From a virus, in the IMG/VR virus record IMGVR_UViG_3300040807_002059, positions 1 to 35,256 of that record: a stretch of DNA of 35,256 bases; one strand, written 5' to 3'. Both the position numbers and the translations under genes were made by a program. Positions 23,552-30,812 of this stretch are shown here, piece after piece. Each line of letters begins with the position of its first letter. The first letter of the stretch is position 1. The notes beneath the pieces were generated by a model. The model was not told the DNA's origin. It worked only from the letters and a program-made list of their open reading frames with translations, and made no database searches.

Positions 23552-23742
23552 AAGACCAAATAAGACATGCTTTATCTGATAAGGCGACTAAAGAAGAGGT
23601 GCAGAAGGCATTATTAGACCTTCTTAAGTATCACGATATTGATGCAAATGGTTGCGGTTGGCTTAGTAATTCATCTGAACTATGCGGGCAATGTGTATTT
23701 TGCATAGCAGAGCAACTACAAAAAGAAGTGGTGATTAAATGA
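23548..23742 (+). CDS. Small cysteine-containing protein
   Basis: 64 residues, overlapping the methyltransferase by four bases. Four cysteines lie in the second half, with a CGQCVFC group (about 46-52) that could bind a metal. The first 30 residues are helical and charged. No family recognised. It continues a row of short coupled genes. Confidence 0.6.
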   Translation: MKDQIRHALSDKATKEEVQKALLDLLKYHDIDANGCGWLSNSSELCGQCVFCIAEQLQKEVVIK

Positions 23743-23975
23743 AATCAGAAATCGAAGGTACTTACCCCAGCGGAGAACTTCAAGGCGACCTGATTAATGA
23801 GCTTGAAGAAGAGTTACGCGAAGCAAAACAAAAACTAGGAAGCCTTATCACAGAGCTTGAGCGGTTGGATGAGCGCAGGTTTAACGCTGGCACTATAGTG
23901 AATGTTGACTTGCAGTACTTTATCAGCTCAGGCGACATAAAAGCTTTAATAGATAAATACAAAGGCGGTGAATGA
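23739..23975 (+). CDS. Small coiled-coil protein
   Basis: 78 residues. Residues 17-50 form a charged heptad pattern (ELEEELREAKQKLGSLITEL) typical of a coiled coil, followed by a beta-like segment. It overlaps both neighbours by four bases. No family recognised. Confidence 0.6.
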   Translation: MKSEIEGTYPSGELQGDLINELEEELREAKQKLGSLITELERLDERRFNAGTIVNVDLQYFISSGDIKALIDKYKGGE

Positions 23976-24334
23976 TGAGCGATAGACCGGATTGTATCTT
24001 AAGTAAGACTGTTAAAGCTAGAAAACAGCATGAGTGCTGTGAGTGTATGGGGTCAATTAAGAGAGGTGAGCACTACCATTACACGTCTGGTGTTTGGGAC
24101 GGTACACCCTATTCTTTTAAGCAATGCTTGAACTGTGGTGACATATTTAACGCAGCTTCAGAGATAGCATTTTCTGAGGGTATAGAGGGTCCTTCATTTA
24201 GAGACTTAAAATACTGGTTTATGGAAAATGAGTATGATGGATTTGCAGGGAAGGTGTTTCTAGAGTCAATGTCAAAGTGGGTTGGGGTTGATGTGAATGA
24301 CCTAAATAAACTTTTGAAAATAGGCGGTGAGTGA
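23972..24334 (+). CDS. Zinc-ribbon protein
   Basis: 120 residues; ATG at 23972 or 23975, both within the upstream stop overlap. The N-terminal 60 residues have four cysteines in the pattern CCECMG... CLNC, with histidines in HYHYTSG, resembling a small zinc-binding phage domain that often accompanies anti-restriction or DNA-modifying genes. The C-terminal half is helical with no recognised motif. Function unknown. Confidence 0.65.
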   Translation: MMSDRPDCILSKTVKARKQHECCECMGSIKRGEHYHYTSGVWDGTPYSFKQCLNCGDIFNAASEIAFSEGIEGPSFRDLKYWFMENEYDGFAGKVFLESMSKWVGVDVNDLNKLLKIGGE

Positions 24335-24492
24335 TGAATAAAAGAAAGCCAATATCTGTTAGCACGTACAATTATCAAGATAGGATCGCTATTGTCGTTG
24401 TATGTGATGATGGTTCCATCTGGGAACTATGGAATGGTGAGTGGGAAAGGGTCAAAGATATACCACAAGATGAAGGTGTGATTGATGACTGA
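24334..24492 (+). CDS. Small hypothetical protein
   Basis: 52 residues, ATG 24334 overlapping the upstream stop. Beta-rich with Trp30, Trp33 and Trp37 in the middle (WELWNGEWERV) and an acidic end. This resembles small phage proteins of unknown role. It is part of the coupled gene run. Confidence 0.55.
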   Translation: MNKRKPISVSTYNYQDRIAIVVVCDDGSIWELWNGEWERVKDIPQDEGVIDD

Positions 24493-24532
24493 TTTAAAAC
24501 CATGTCCAAATCCAAAGTGTAGAAGCTGTTAA
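24485..24532 (+). pseudogene. Truncated Lar-like N-terminus (remnant or tiny peptide)
   Basis: 15 residues starting MTDLKPCPNPKCRSC. This is the opening typical of Lar-type restriction alleviation proteins, which continue for about 50 residues, but here a stop follows at once. A complete Lar-like domain is found at 24703. It may be a broken duplicate or a chance short frame; the start codon overlaps the upstream gene. Confidence 0.4.
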
Positions 24533-24547
24533 GAAGGAATTAAGCGA

Positions 24548-24706
24548 ATGAAGATATTAGCATTTTTGGGTGTATCGATCTTGGCTTTTGGAGGTTGGTA
24601 TCTATCGAGAACTATCAACTACTCGCTTAGTTATGAGTCAATGGTCGAAAGTACTGTGAAAGATGTGGTCAAGCAAAGCTGTATCAAAGAGGGGTTAAGC
24701 GAATGA
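24548..24706 (+). CDS. Small membrane or secreted peptide
   Basis: 52 residues. Residues 3-19 form a hydrophobic segment (ILAFLGVSILAFGGWYL), perhaps a signal anchor. The rest is soluble with one cysteine. It ends in an ATGA overlap with the next gene. An inner membrane protein of unknown use; a spanin-like role is possible but not supported by a lipobox. Confidence 0.6.
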   Translation: MKILAFLGVSILAFGGWYLSRTINYSLSYESMVESTVKDVVKQSCIKEGLSE

Positions 24707-25224
24707 GTTTAACAATAGCAGATTGTAGGCTATGCACAGGTGGAACCCAAAAGGTCGAGCATGGCGAGTATGGTTATTCTGTAAGGTGTTCATGCGGTGT
24801 TTTTTCTGGGCACTGCAAGTACGAACGTGATGCTGTGAACGCTTGGAATAAGGACATGTTAAGAGGGGAACCAGTAGAAACAATATCGCTAACCAACGAA
24901 AAAAATGACTCTATCACGCCAGTAGGGTATTTATCTGGAACAAAGGTTGATTGGCCAAGAAAGGTTGACGACACACTAAAAGAACGTGGCAACCGCTACG
25001 GAGAATTTTCGGAGCATGCACTAATAGCGCAAGGTCTGAAATCATTGATGTATGACAATTCAGGATGGCAAAAACTCAATGATTATCAACGTGAGGCGCT
25101 CGAAATGATACAACACAAAGTTGCAAGAATACTAAACGGCGATCCGAATTATATTGATAACTGGCACGATATAGCGGGCTATTCGAGCTTGGTTGAGAAA
25201 GAACTAGCAAAAATAAATTCATAA
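24703..25224 (+). CDS. Lar-like zinc domain fused to a DUF6378-like domain
   Basis: 173 residues. Residues 6-52 have the Lar restriction alleviation pattern: CRLC, then SVRCSCGVFSGH and a terminal AVNAWNK. Lar proteins in Rac prophage modulate type I restriction. Residues about 85-170 match DUF6378, with LKERGNRYGEF, an EALEMIQHKVARILNGDP helix and DNWHDIAGY near the end. The two are normally separate proteins, so this looks like a fusion. A role against host restriction fits the nearby methyltransferase. The gene overlaps the upstream peptide gene. The next 70 bases have no gene. Confidence 0.75.
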   Translation: MSLTIADCRLCTGGTQKVEHGEYGYSVRCSCGVFSGHCKYERDAVNAWNKDMLRGEPVETISLTNEKNDSITPVGYLSGTKVDWPRKVDDTLKERGNRYGEFSEHALIAQGLKSLMYDNSGWQKLNDYQREALEMIQHKVARILNGDPNYIDNWHDIAGYSSLVEKELAKINS

Positions 25225-25294
25225 TGGGTTGCGGACCCGTGGCCGCGAATCGACTAGCCGCCGTAAGCGGTTTAACAGTTTAACGAGGTGAATA

Positions 25295-25432
25295 ATGAGG
25301 CCTAATAAGTGGCTGGCAGTGGATAGAAAGACGGGGAAGCGTGGCGGTGTCTTGTGGGATGCGGCAGAATTAAAGGAGTTTGCCAAGCTGTACCCAAAAA
25401 ATAATTTTAAATTTCGGTGTGTATGGCTTTGA
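25295..25432 (+). CDS. Small basic hypothetical protein, last gene of the rightward operon
   Basis: 45 residues, ATG 25295 behind ACGAGGTG. Basic with Trp7, Trp21 and Trp44; ends at TGA 25432. No family recognised. A hairpin (25443-25468) follows within 11 bases. Confidence 0.6.
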   Translation: MRPNKWLAVDRKTGKRGGVLWDAAELKEFAKLYPKNNFKFRCVWL

Positions 25433-25442
25433 AATTAAACCA

Positions 25443-25468
25443 AAAAATGTGAAACCCATCACATTTTT
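25443..25468. terminator. Ten-pair palindrome between converging operons; terminator or CRP-type site
   Basis: AAAAATGTGA-AACCCA-TCACATTTTT is a perfect ten-pair inverted repeat with a six-base spacer. The A run before and T run after suit a terminator in both directions, and it sits between the last rightward gene and the converging holin gene. It also matches the CRP consensus exactly (TGTGA-N6-TCACA with flanking A/T), so it could instead be a binding site. Confidence 0.65.
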
Positions 25469-25559
25469 AAACTATACTAAAAGTGATGGCGTGCCAAGGA
25501 TGGCGAATTTAATCACAGGATGGGTGATATAATGGAAAGATTTTTTGATGCTTTGCCGT

Positions 25560-25802
25560 TTATTGGTCTGGCGTTTGCGTTTTTTGATTTGTTTCGGGCT
25601 TTGATAGCACTTCAATACGTCGTAGTTTTATAATGTTGATGAAATACCACACGGTGGCTACGCATGTGATCATGGGTATGATCGTTAAAATGAGCGTATT
25701 GTTCTCAACAATAGTTTGGGCCAACCACGACATAAACGTGGTTAGCATTGAGAAGGCAGCAGCGGCAGAGCCTTTTGATGCTGCAATTTCGTGTGAATCC
25801 AT
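25560..25802 (-). CDS. Holin-like membrane protein (second of pair)
   Basis: 80 residues, ATG 25802 overlapping the upstream stop (TAATG). A hydrophobic segment at about 36-58 (LILTIIPMITCVATVWYF) is followed by a basic stretch (IKLRRIE) and a polar tail; residues 13-32 form a weaker hydrophobic helix. This size and shape suit a small phage holin or antiholin. The location beside an endolysin supports a lysis role, but its strand is opposite to the endolysin. Confidence 0.65.
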   Translation of the reverse strand: MDSHEIAASKGSAAAAFSMLTTFMSWLAQTIVENNTLILTIIPMITCVATVWYFINIIKLRRIEVLSKPETNQKTQTPDQ

Positions 25803-25981
25803 TAACTTTTTTCGTCCGGGATAAATGCTTCAATTGTTCCAATTATACCAACAACAACCGGCGCTACAATCGCTATTTGGTCAGGCGTTATAACCCAGCC
25901 GAAAGAGCCAGCAATCGCCGCAAGAGCCACACGGGTTGAACGCTCTTTTAATCTATTTTTTACCCAATTTTTAACTGACAT
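25802..25981 (-). CDS. Holin-like membrane protein (first of pair)
   Basis: 59 residues, ATG 25981, with GGAG about eight bases upstream. Two hydrophobic segments (about 17-31 and 37-53) separated by a Pro-containing turn, a basic N-terminus (KNWVKNRLKERSTR) and a short acidic end. This is a typical two-span small holin topology. It diverges from the amidase gene by only 52 bases. The two adjacent membrane genes may be a holin and its partner. Confidence 0.65.
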   Translation of the reverse strand: MSVKNWVKNRLKERSTRVALAAIAGSFGWVITPDQIAIVAPVVVGIIGTIEAFIPDEKS

Positions 25982-26033
25982 AAACTAGACTCCAATTAAA
26001 GTATGTTTTTATTTTAGTACAAAAGGGTAAAAA

Positions 26034-26429
26034 ATGCGCGATATTAATAGTTTAATAGTCCATTGTTCAGCCACGCCGCCAAGTATGGACATAGGGGCGA
26101 AGGAGATCAAAAAGTGGCACGTCGATGGTAATAAATGGTCTGATATAGGGTATCACTACGTTATCAGGCGAAGTGGAATGATTGAACCAGGCAGGCCGAT
26201 AAGTAAGCCAGGAGCGCACGCGAAGGGCTATAATGGCGATAGTATCGGCGTTTGCTTAGTTGGCGGCGTGGATAGTCTAGGGCAATCTGAGTTCAACTAT
26301 ACGTTTAATCAAATGGCGGCATTGCGGACAGTAATAGAAGCGTGGAAAGGTAAACAAGTTTTTGGCCATAGGGATTTGGATTCAAGCAAAGATTGCCCGT
26401 GTTTTGACGTTTCGGCGTTATTTGGGTAA
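26034..26429 (+). CDS. Endolysin, N-acetylmuramoyl-L-alanine amidase (T7 lysozyme-like)
   Basis: 131 residues, ATG 26034 with AAAAGGG upstream. It follows T7 lysozyme closely: VHCSAT with zinc ligand His10, GYHYVI with Tyr40, SIGVCLVGG, GHRDL with zinc ligand His112, then Lys119 and Cys121 (the third zinc ligand). It cleaves the bond between muramic acid and the first alanine of peptidoglycan. No signal peptide or SAR segment is present, so release should depend on a holin, probably those on the minus strand. A strong terminator follows at once. Confidence 0.93.
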   Translation: MRDINSLIVHCSATPPSMDIGAKEIKKWHVDGNKWSDIGYHYVIRRSGMIEPGRPISKPGAHAKGYNGDSIGVCLVGGVDSLGQSEFNYTFNQMAALRTVIEAWKGKQVFGHRDLDSSKDCPCFDVSALFG

Positions 26430-26433
26430 AAAA

Positions 26434-26457
26434 AAAGCCCGCGGATGGACGGGCTTT
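26434..26457. terminator. Intrinsic terminator after the endolysin gene
   Basis: AAAGCCCG (26434-26441) pairs with CGGGCTTT (26450-26457) around an eight-base loop. An A run of nine bases precedes it, so it would also end minus-strand transcription with a long T run. It separates lysis from the late operon. Confidence 0.85.
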
Positions 26458-26503
26458 AACGTGTACTCACAACAACAAAGAGATGAATTAACTATAAACA
26501 ATG

Positions 26504-26522
26504 TAGTATATGATACTATAAT
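26504..26522 (+). promoter_or_regulatory. Candidate late promoter with overlapping palindrome
   Basis: TATAAT at 26517-26522 is a perfect -10 box. A perfect palindrome TAGTAT-ATG-ATACTA (26504-26518) overlaps it. The -35 region at 26494-26499 is poor, so activation by a phage or host factor is likely. It lies about 48 bases upstream of the terminase start. Confidence 0.5.
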
Positions 26523-26569
26523 TAGCAATAGTGGGCAGGAGTCCACAAACACTACGACTAGGGGTTGAA

Positions 26570-27019
26570 GTGGCAAAACGAGAGCTAAACGACAAACAAA
26601 TGGCATTTTGCCAAGAGTATATTGTTGATCTAAACGCAACACAGGCCGCTATTCGCGCCGGCTATTCAAAAAAGACGGCTAGAGCAATAGCAAACAAACT
26701 ACTTACAAAAGTAGACATTCAAGCCGTTATCGAGAAGTTAAAAGCAAAACGTGAAAAAAGAACGCAAATAAGCGCAGATTACGTGCTTTTAGAGCTAAAT
26801 CGAGTCAAAGAGTTAGCCATTAACGGCGACGAACAATACGGCAATGAGGGGCAATTGCTTGGCATTAAACGCCAATTGTCGGCGGCAGTATCGGCATTAG
26901 CTAAAATGGGCGAGCATGTAAACGTCAGGGCTTTTGACAGAGAAAAAGACACCCAACAAGACGCACAGCCTATAGGCCGGATTGAAATAGAGGTTGTAGG
27001 TGCGAACCTTAAAGATTAA
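26570..27019 (+). CDS. Terminase small subunit
   Basis: 149 residues from GTG 26570, preceded by AGGGG; a longer frame from 26531 is not supported. The N-terminus (ELNDKQMAFCQEYIVDLNATQAAIRAGYSKKTARAIA) is the typical Terminase_2 helix-turn-helix that recognises the packaging site. The C-terminus is helical and charged, ending in a beta strand. It forms a ring and activates the large subunit. The overlap of 20 bases with the large subunit gene suggests coupled synthesis. No classic cos region was identified. Confidence 0.9.
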   Translation: MAKRELNDKQMAFCQEYIVDLNATQAAIRAGYSKKTARAIANKLLTKVDIQAVIEKLKAKREKRTQISADYVLLELNRVKELAINGDEQYGNEGQLLGIKRQLSAAVSALAKMGEHVNVRAFDREKDTQQDAQPIGRIEIEVVGANLKD

Positions 27020-28265
27020 GGCAACCGAGCCGCAAGCGGCTTTTCATTCGTTAGCCTGCAAGCATCCCGCTTTTGTGGGTGGATTTGGGACCGGCAAATC
27101 TGAAACAATGGCAAACCAAGCCATACTAGACGCAAGCCATTCGTCGGATGCGTTAATAGGTCTTTACGAACCAACCTACGATCTGGTTAGGCTTATTATG
27201 GCCCCAAGGATGGAAAAAAAGCTATCTGAGTACGGTATTAGCTACAAATACAACAAAGCCGAAAATATCATATATACATCTAACGGCGGTTTTGGTGACT
27301 TCATTTTGCGAACGCTAGACAATCCGGCGCGGTTGATTGGTTACGAAACTTACCGTGGTCATATCGACGAAATAGACACGCTAAAAGATGAACATGCAAC
27401 AGACGTTTGGAATATGTTGGTTGCAAGAAACCGACAAAAACCCGAAGGCGTAGAAAAGCCCTTCAACCGGTTGAGTATTTACACAACGCCTGAAGGGTTC
27501 AAGTTCACTTATCGCACATGGAAGGAAAGCCCGAAAAAAGGTTATGAGCTAGTTCAGGCCAGTACCTTATCAAATCCTTTTCTGCCAGATGATTACGTCG
27601 AGACATTAAAGCAGGCTTACCCGTCCCAATTAATCGACGCTTATATTAATGGCGACTTTGTAAACCTAACAAGCGGGCGCGTGTATGCCCAGTTTGATAG
27701 AAAGCTAAACGCTTCTACCGAAGTGGTAGAGAAAGCCGATCATTTACACATTGGAATGGATTTTAACGTGGCTAAAATGTCGGCGGTTGTTCATGTGTTG
27801 AGGCAGGGCATACCCCATGCAGTGGATGAAATAACAGGCGCGTTTGATACGCCTGCAATGATTGAGATCATAAAAAACCGATACCCTATGCACTCGATAA
27901 GTATTTACCCAGACGCAAGCGGGCAGAATAGAAAAAGCGTGTCGGCCAGTGAAACTGATATTAGCCTATTAAAACGTGCAGGCTTTCGAGTTTATCACGA
28001 AACTAAAAACCCGCGGGTGCGTGATCGCGTTGTGACGGTCAATAGTAATTTTTGCAACGCAAAGGGCGAACGACGATATTTTGTAAATGTTGACAAGTGC
28101 CCGACATATACTAAAGATTTAGAACAACAAGTTTATGATAAGAATGGCGAGCCGGACAAAAAGCACGACACAGACCACACGACAGACGCAGCCGGATATT
28201 TTATATACTCGATGTTCCCAGTAATTAAACCGACCACACAGGCGAAAGCAAAATGGCGTATGTAG
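27000..28265 (+). CDS. Terminase large subunit
   Basis: 421 residues from GTG 27000. ATPase part: Walker A GGFGTGKS (27-34) and Walker B HIDEID (121-126). Nuclease part: a metal-binding acidic residue in GMDFN near 252, DASG near 304, and DHTTDAA near 395, the usual RNase H-like triad spacing. It cuts concatemeric DNA and pumps it into the head through the portal. It has no separate C-terminal extension, so it belongs to the short terminase forms. It is followed with a 13-base overlap by the portal gene. Confidence 0.9.
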   Translation: MRTLKIKATEPQAAFHSLACKHPAFVGGFGTGKSETMANQAILDASHSSDALIGLYEPTYDLVRLIMAPRMEKKLSEYGISYKYNKAENIIYTSNGGFGDFILRTLDNPARLIGYETYRGHIDEIDTLKDEHATDVWNMLVARNRQKPEGVEKPFNRLSIYTTPEGFKFTYRTWKESPKKGYELVQASTLSNPFLPDDYVETLKQAYPSQLIDAYINGDFVNLTSGRVYAQFDRKLNASTEVVEKADHLHIGMDFNVAKMSAVVHVLRQGIPHAVDEITGAFDTPAMIEIIKNRYPMHSISIYPDASGQNRKSVSASETDISLLKRAGFRVYHETKNPRVRDRVVTVNSNFCNAKGERRYFVNVDKCPTYTKDLEQQVYDKNGEPDKKHDTDHTTDAAGYFIYSMFPVIKPTTQAKAKWRM

Positions 28266-29725
28266 ACAATCATCCTGATTTTGATAAATTCCAACCGATT
28301 TGGAAAAAGTGCAAAGACGTTATCGAAGGAGAGGACGCATTAAAACAAGCGGACCGCAATAAACAAGGAACATATTTGCGCCCGCTAAACCCATCGGATA
28401 AAAGCGCGTACAACGTAGCAAGAAATAAAAGCTATATCAATATGGCTCGATTCCAGAACTACACAGCTAAGACGGAAGCTGGTTGGTTAGGTATGGCTTT
28501 TAGATTGCCGCCAACCATTGAAAATATACCAAGTGAAATCGAGTACCTGGCGCAAGATGCTGATGGATCTTGGTTGTCACTAGAACAGCAAAGCAGGAAC
28601 ACGCTAAAACACATTATTGATTTTGGCCGATGCGGTTTACTAACTGACATGCCAGCTTTTGAAGGCCAAGCGACCCGTGCAGATGTCGAAAACGGCTACA
28701 GGGCGAATATAAAACTATATTCAGCCGACAGCATACGCGATTGGTCGCCAGAAAACCCCAACAGGTTTGATCCGCTCTCGTTCGTGAAGTTACGCGAAAC
28801 TTTTGTTTATTGGGGCAAAGATGGCGACCCAACTAAAAAAGGCAACGGCGAAAGATTCCTGATTTTAAAGCTCGTCGATGGCGTCTATGTTCAAGAGGTT
28901 TGGGAAAAGCGCGAAGAGGACGAGGAGCACATATTAATTAAAGAAATCTACCCGCGCAGGTCTAACGGTTCAACCTTTGATTATATCCCTTTTGATTTTG
29001 TCGGTTCTTTAAATAATACGCCCAAAGTCGATAAACCAATGGTTTTAGATTTGGCCAATGCAAACCTTGGCATGTACCAAGAAGATGCAAACCTTCGGAT
29101 TAGTTCTTTTGGGTTCAGCGCAGTCACGCCACACATTGCTGACGACCAATATTTTCAACGCCACAACATGGTCGGCGAAGATGGAGAGGAGCAAACCGTT
29201 GAATTTGGCGAAGATTCGTTGATAATTACAGGTTCGGGAGGAGCTTTTAATTTGGTAGCACCACCTGAAAACCCATTAGCCCAAAGAATTAAAGAGTCAG
29301 ACCGTCAAGACCTGATTGGATTAGGGGCGCAAGTAATTGTTCCAGGTGGCGGGGCTGAAACAGCCGAAGCGGTACGAATTAAAAAAGGTGATAGTGCTTC
29401 TCTTTTATCTATCGCGGTTCAAAATGTGTCAAACGCATATATGTCACAGCTTGAAAATGTTGCCGAATTTATGGGCGCAACGATTGCGAATGATACGGTA
29501 ATTGCGTTAAACGAGGATTTTTTCTATGAAGATCTAACGCCAGAAATGGCCCGTGAGTTAGTGGCAACTTGGCAAAACGGGGTTATTTCTAAAGACGTAC
29601 TAGATCAAAAGCTGGTCAAAGGCGGCATCATACCATCTGGCACAGATTTGGAGATAATGAACGGCGCACTCGAAACCGAGCTAGATACTATCCCAACAGA
29701 TTCGGATCTAAACAATGTCGGCTAG
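28253..29725 (+). CDS. Portal protein (DUF4055 family)
   Basis: 490 residues. The DUF4055 portal family is recognisable in the N-terminal ARFQNYTAKTEAGWLGMAFRL segment and the central part with long helical stem and clip residues. It forms the twelve-fold ring at one head vertex through which DNA enters and leaves, and it is the base for head assembly. It lies between terminase and a MuF-like gene, in the usual order. Its start overlaps the terminase end. Confidence 0.85.
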   Translation: MAYVDNHPDFDKFQPIWKKCKDVIEGEDALKQADRNKQGTYLRPLNPSDKSAYNVARNKSYINMARFQNYTAKTEAGWLGMAFRLPPTIENIPSEIEYLAQDADGSWLSLEQQSRNTLKHIIDFGRCGLLTDMPAFEGQATRADVENGYRANIKLYSADSIRDWSPENPNRFDPLSFVKLRETFVYWGKDGDPTKKGNGERFLILKLVDGVYVQEVWEKREEDEEHILIKEIYPRRSNGSTFDYIPFDFVGSLNNTPKVDKPMVLDLANANLGMYQEDANLRISSFGFSAVTPHIADDQYFQRHNMVGEDGEEQTVEFGEDSLIITGSGGAFNLVAPPENPLAQRIKESDRQDLIGLGAQVIVPGGGAETAEAVRIKKGDSASLLSIAVQNVSNAYMSQLENVAEFMGATIANDTVIALNEDFFYEDLTPEMARELVATWQNGVISKDVLDQKLVKGGIIPSGTDLEIMNGALETELDTIPTDSDLNNVG

Positions 29726-30764
29726 CGGGCAGCTAAAAGAAATATCTATCCGCAATCAAGTATTGCTGGAAATGTTGAAAGAAGGGGCGCACCGTGATTT
29801 TTTGCCCTTTCTTAACAGCATGGAAAGAGCCACAAGGCGGGCAATCTATGAATTTGGCGACATAGGCACAAAACAGCGTTTAAATGAGATAGTGCGAGAT
29901 ATTGCGGCTATTCAGATAGACATAATGGCAGAATGGCGCGAGGACTTTACCGGCACGTTTGAGGAGTTGGCAACACATCAGGCCAGTATCGAGGCAGAGG
30001 CTTATAATTCTATTGTTAAGGATTATGACGCGCCAATACCCGCGCCCAACAAGATAGTTGCAGCCTACAAGGTTAACCCAATGACTGTGCAGGACTACAG
30101 CGGCAACCAGCTACTAGAGCCATTTTTAAAAGACTTTTCAAACCAGGCTATCCAACGCATTAGAAACGAAGTGACCGCCGGATATTATCGCGGGGCAACA
30201 ATTCAGGAAATAGTTGACGCCATAGGCGGCGCAACCGACAAGATAAGACGGCAGAATAAAACCATTATTCGCACAGCTTACCAGCACGTCGCACAGTCGG
30301 CCCGTCAGGAGGTCCAGTTGGCTAATAGGGATATAGCTTCAAAATACGAATGGGTTTCAACGCTTGATAGTAAAACATCCCCCCAATGCAGGGGGTTAGA
30401 CGGGCAAAGGTTTGACATAGGCGACGGACCAAAGCCGCCGATACACCCAAATTGCAGAAGCACCACGGTTGCCGTTTTGGATATTGACGACGGACAGGTG
30501 TTTGAGGACGAGCTAGGTGTTCGGGCTACAGAAACGGGGCAGGTTTCAGAGAGTACGAGCTATTACGGATGGCTAAAAAGACAACCGGCAAGTTTTCAGG
30601 ACAAGGTGATAGGTCCAAAAAGGGGTAAGATATTACGAAATGGCGGTATAAATGCGGAAGAGTTCGCAAAGCTATCTTTAGACAAAAACTTCAAACCTAT
30701 TTCGTTGGAAGATATGAAAAAAGCAAGACCAGACATTTTTGAGAAAGCTAACGTAAATTTGTAA
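29715..30764 (+). CDS. MuF-like minor head protein
   Basis: 349 residues. The C-terminal half (about 180-265) has the phage Mu gpF head morphogenesis signature: a helix TIIRTAYQHVAQSARQ, then a strand YEWVSTLDSKTSPQC with Cys225, and HPNC at 244-247. It is internal to the capsid and likely needed for head assembly, possibly ejected with DNA. A further 85 residues follow the domain, with no toxin motif seen. It overlaps the portal gene by 11 bases. A hairpin covers its end. Confidence 0.85.
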   Translation: MSASGQLKEISIRNQVLLEMLKEGAHRDFLPFLNSMERATRRAIYEFGDIGTKQRLNEIVRDIAAIQIDIMAEWREDFTGTFEELATHQASIEAEAYNSIVKDYDAPIPAPNKIVAAYKVNPMTVQDYSGNQLLEPFLKDFSNQAIQRIRNEVTAGYYRGATIQEIVDAIGGATDKIRRQNKTIIRTAYQHVAQSARQEVQLANRDIASKYEWVSTLDSKTSPQCRGLDGQRFDIGDGPKPPIHPNCRSTTVAVLDIDDGQVFEDELGVRATETGQVSESTSYYGWLKRQPASFQDKVIGPKRGKILRNGGINAEEFAKLSLDKNFKPISLEDMKKARPDIFEKANVNL

Positions 30765-30778
30765 TATTGCGTTAGCTT
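30745..30778. terminator. Nine-pair hairpin between MuF-like and scaffold genes
   Basis: AAGCTAACG (30745-30753) pairs with CGTTAGCTT (30770-30778) around 16 bases, covering the stop codon. There is no long T tract, so it may be an attenuator or RNA-processing site that sets head protein ratios. Confidence 0.4.
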
Positions 30779-30812
30779 ATTTAATAAACTAAACTTTAAA
30801 AAGGCGGGATAT

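Noticed and set aside
24548-24706. Spanin call for the small membrane peptide
   Set aside because: No lipobox, no embedded second frame and no position next to the endolysin, so only a membrane peptide can be stated.
25225-25294. Possible tRNA or small RNA in a GC-rich 70-base gap
   Set aside because: No cloverleaf, no T-loop pattern and only a short GCCGC/GCGGT stem; I see nothing more in it.
25532-25633. 33-residue hydrophobic frame on the plus strand
   Set aside because: It lies opposite the better supported holin-like gene (25560-25802), lacks a clear ribosome site, and reads hydrophobic as the antisense of a membrane gene.
26531-26569. Longer N-terminus for the terminase small subunit
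   Set aside because: GTG 26570 has AGGGG upstream and begins at the expected family position; the extension is not typical.
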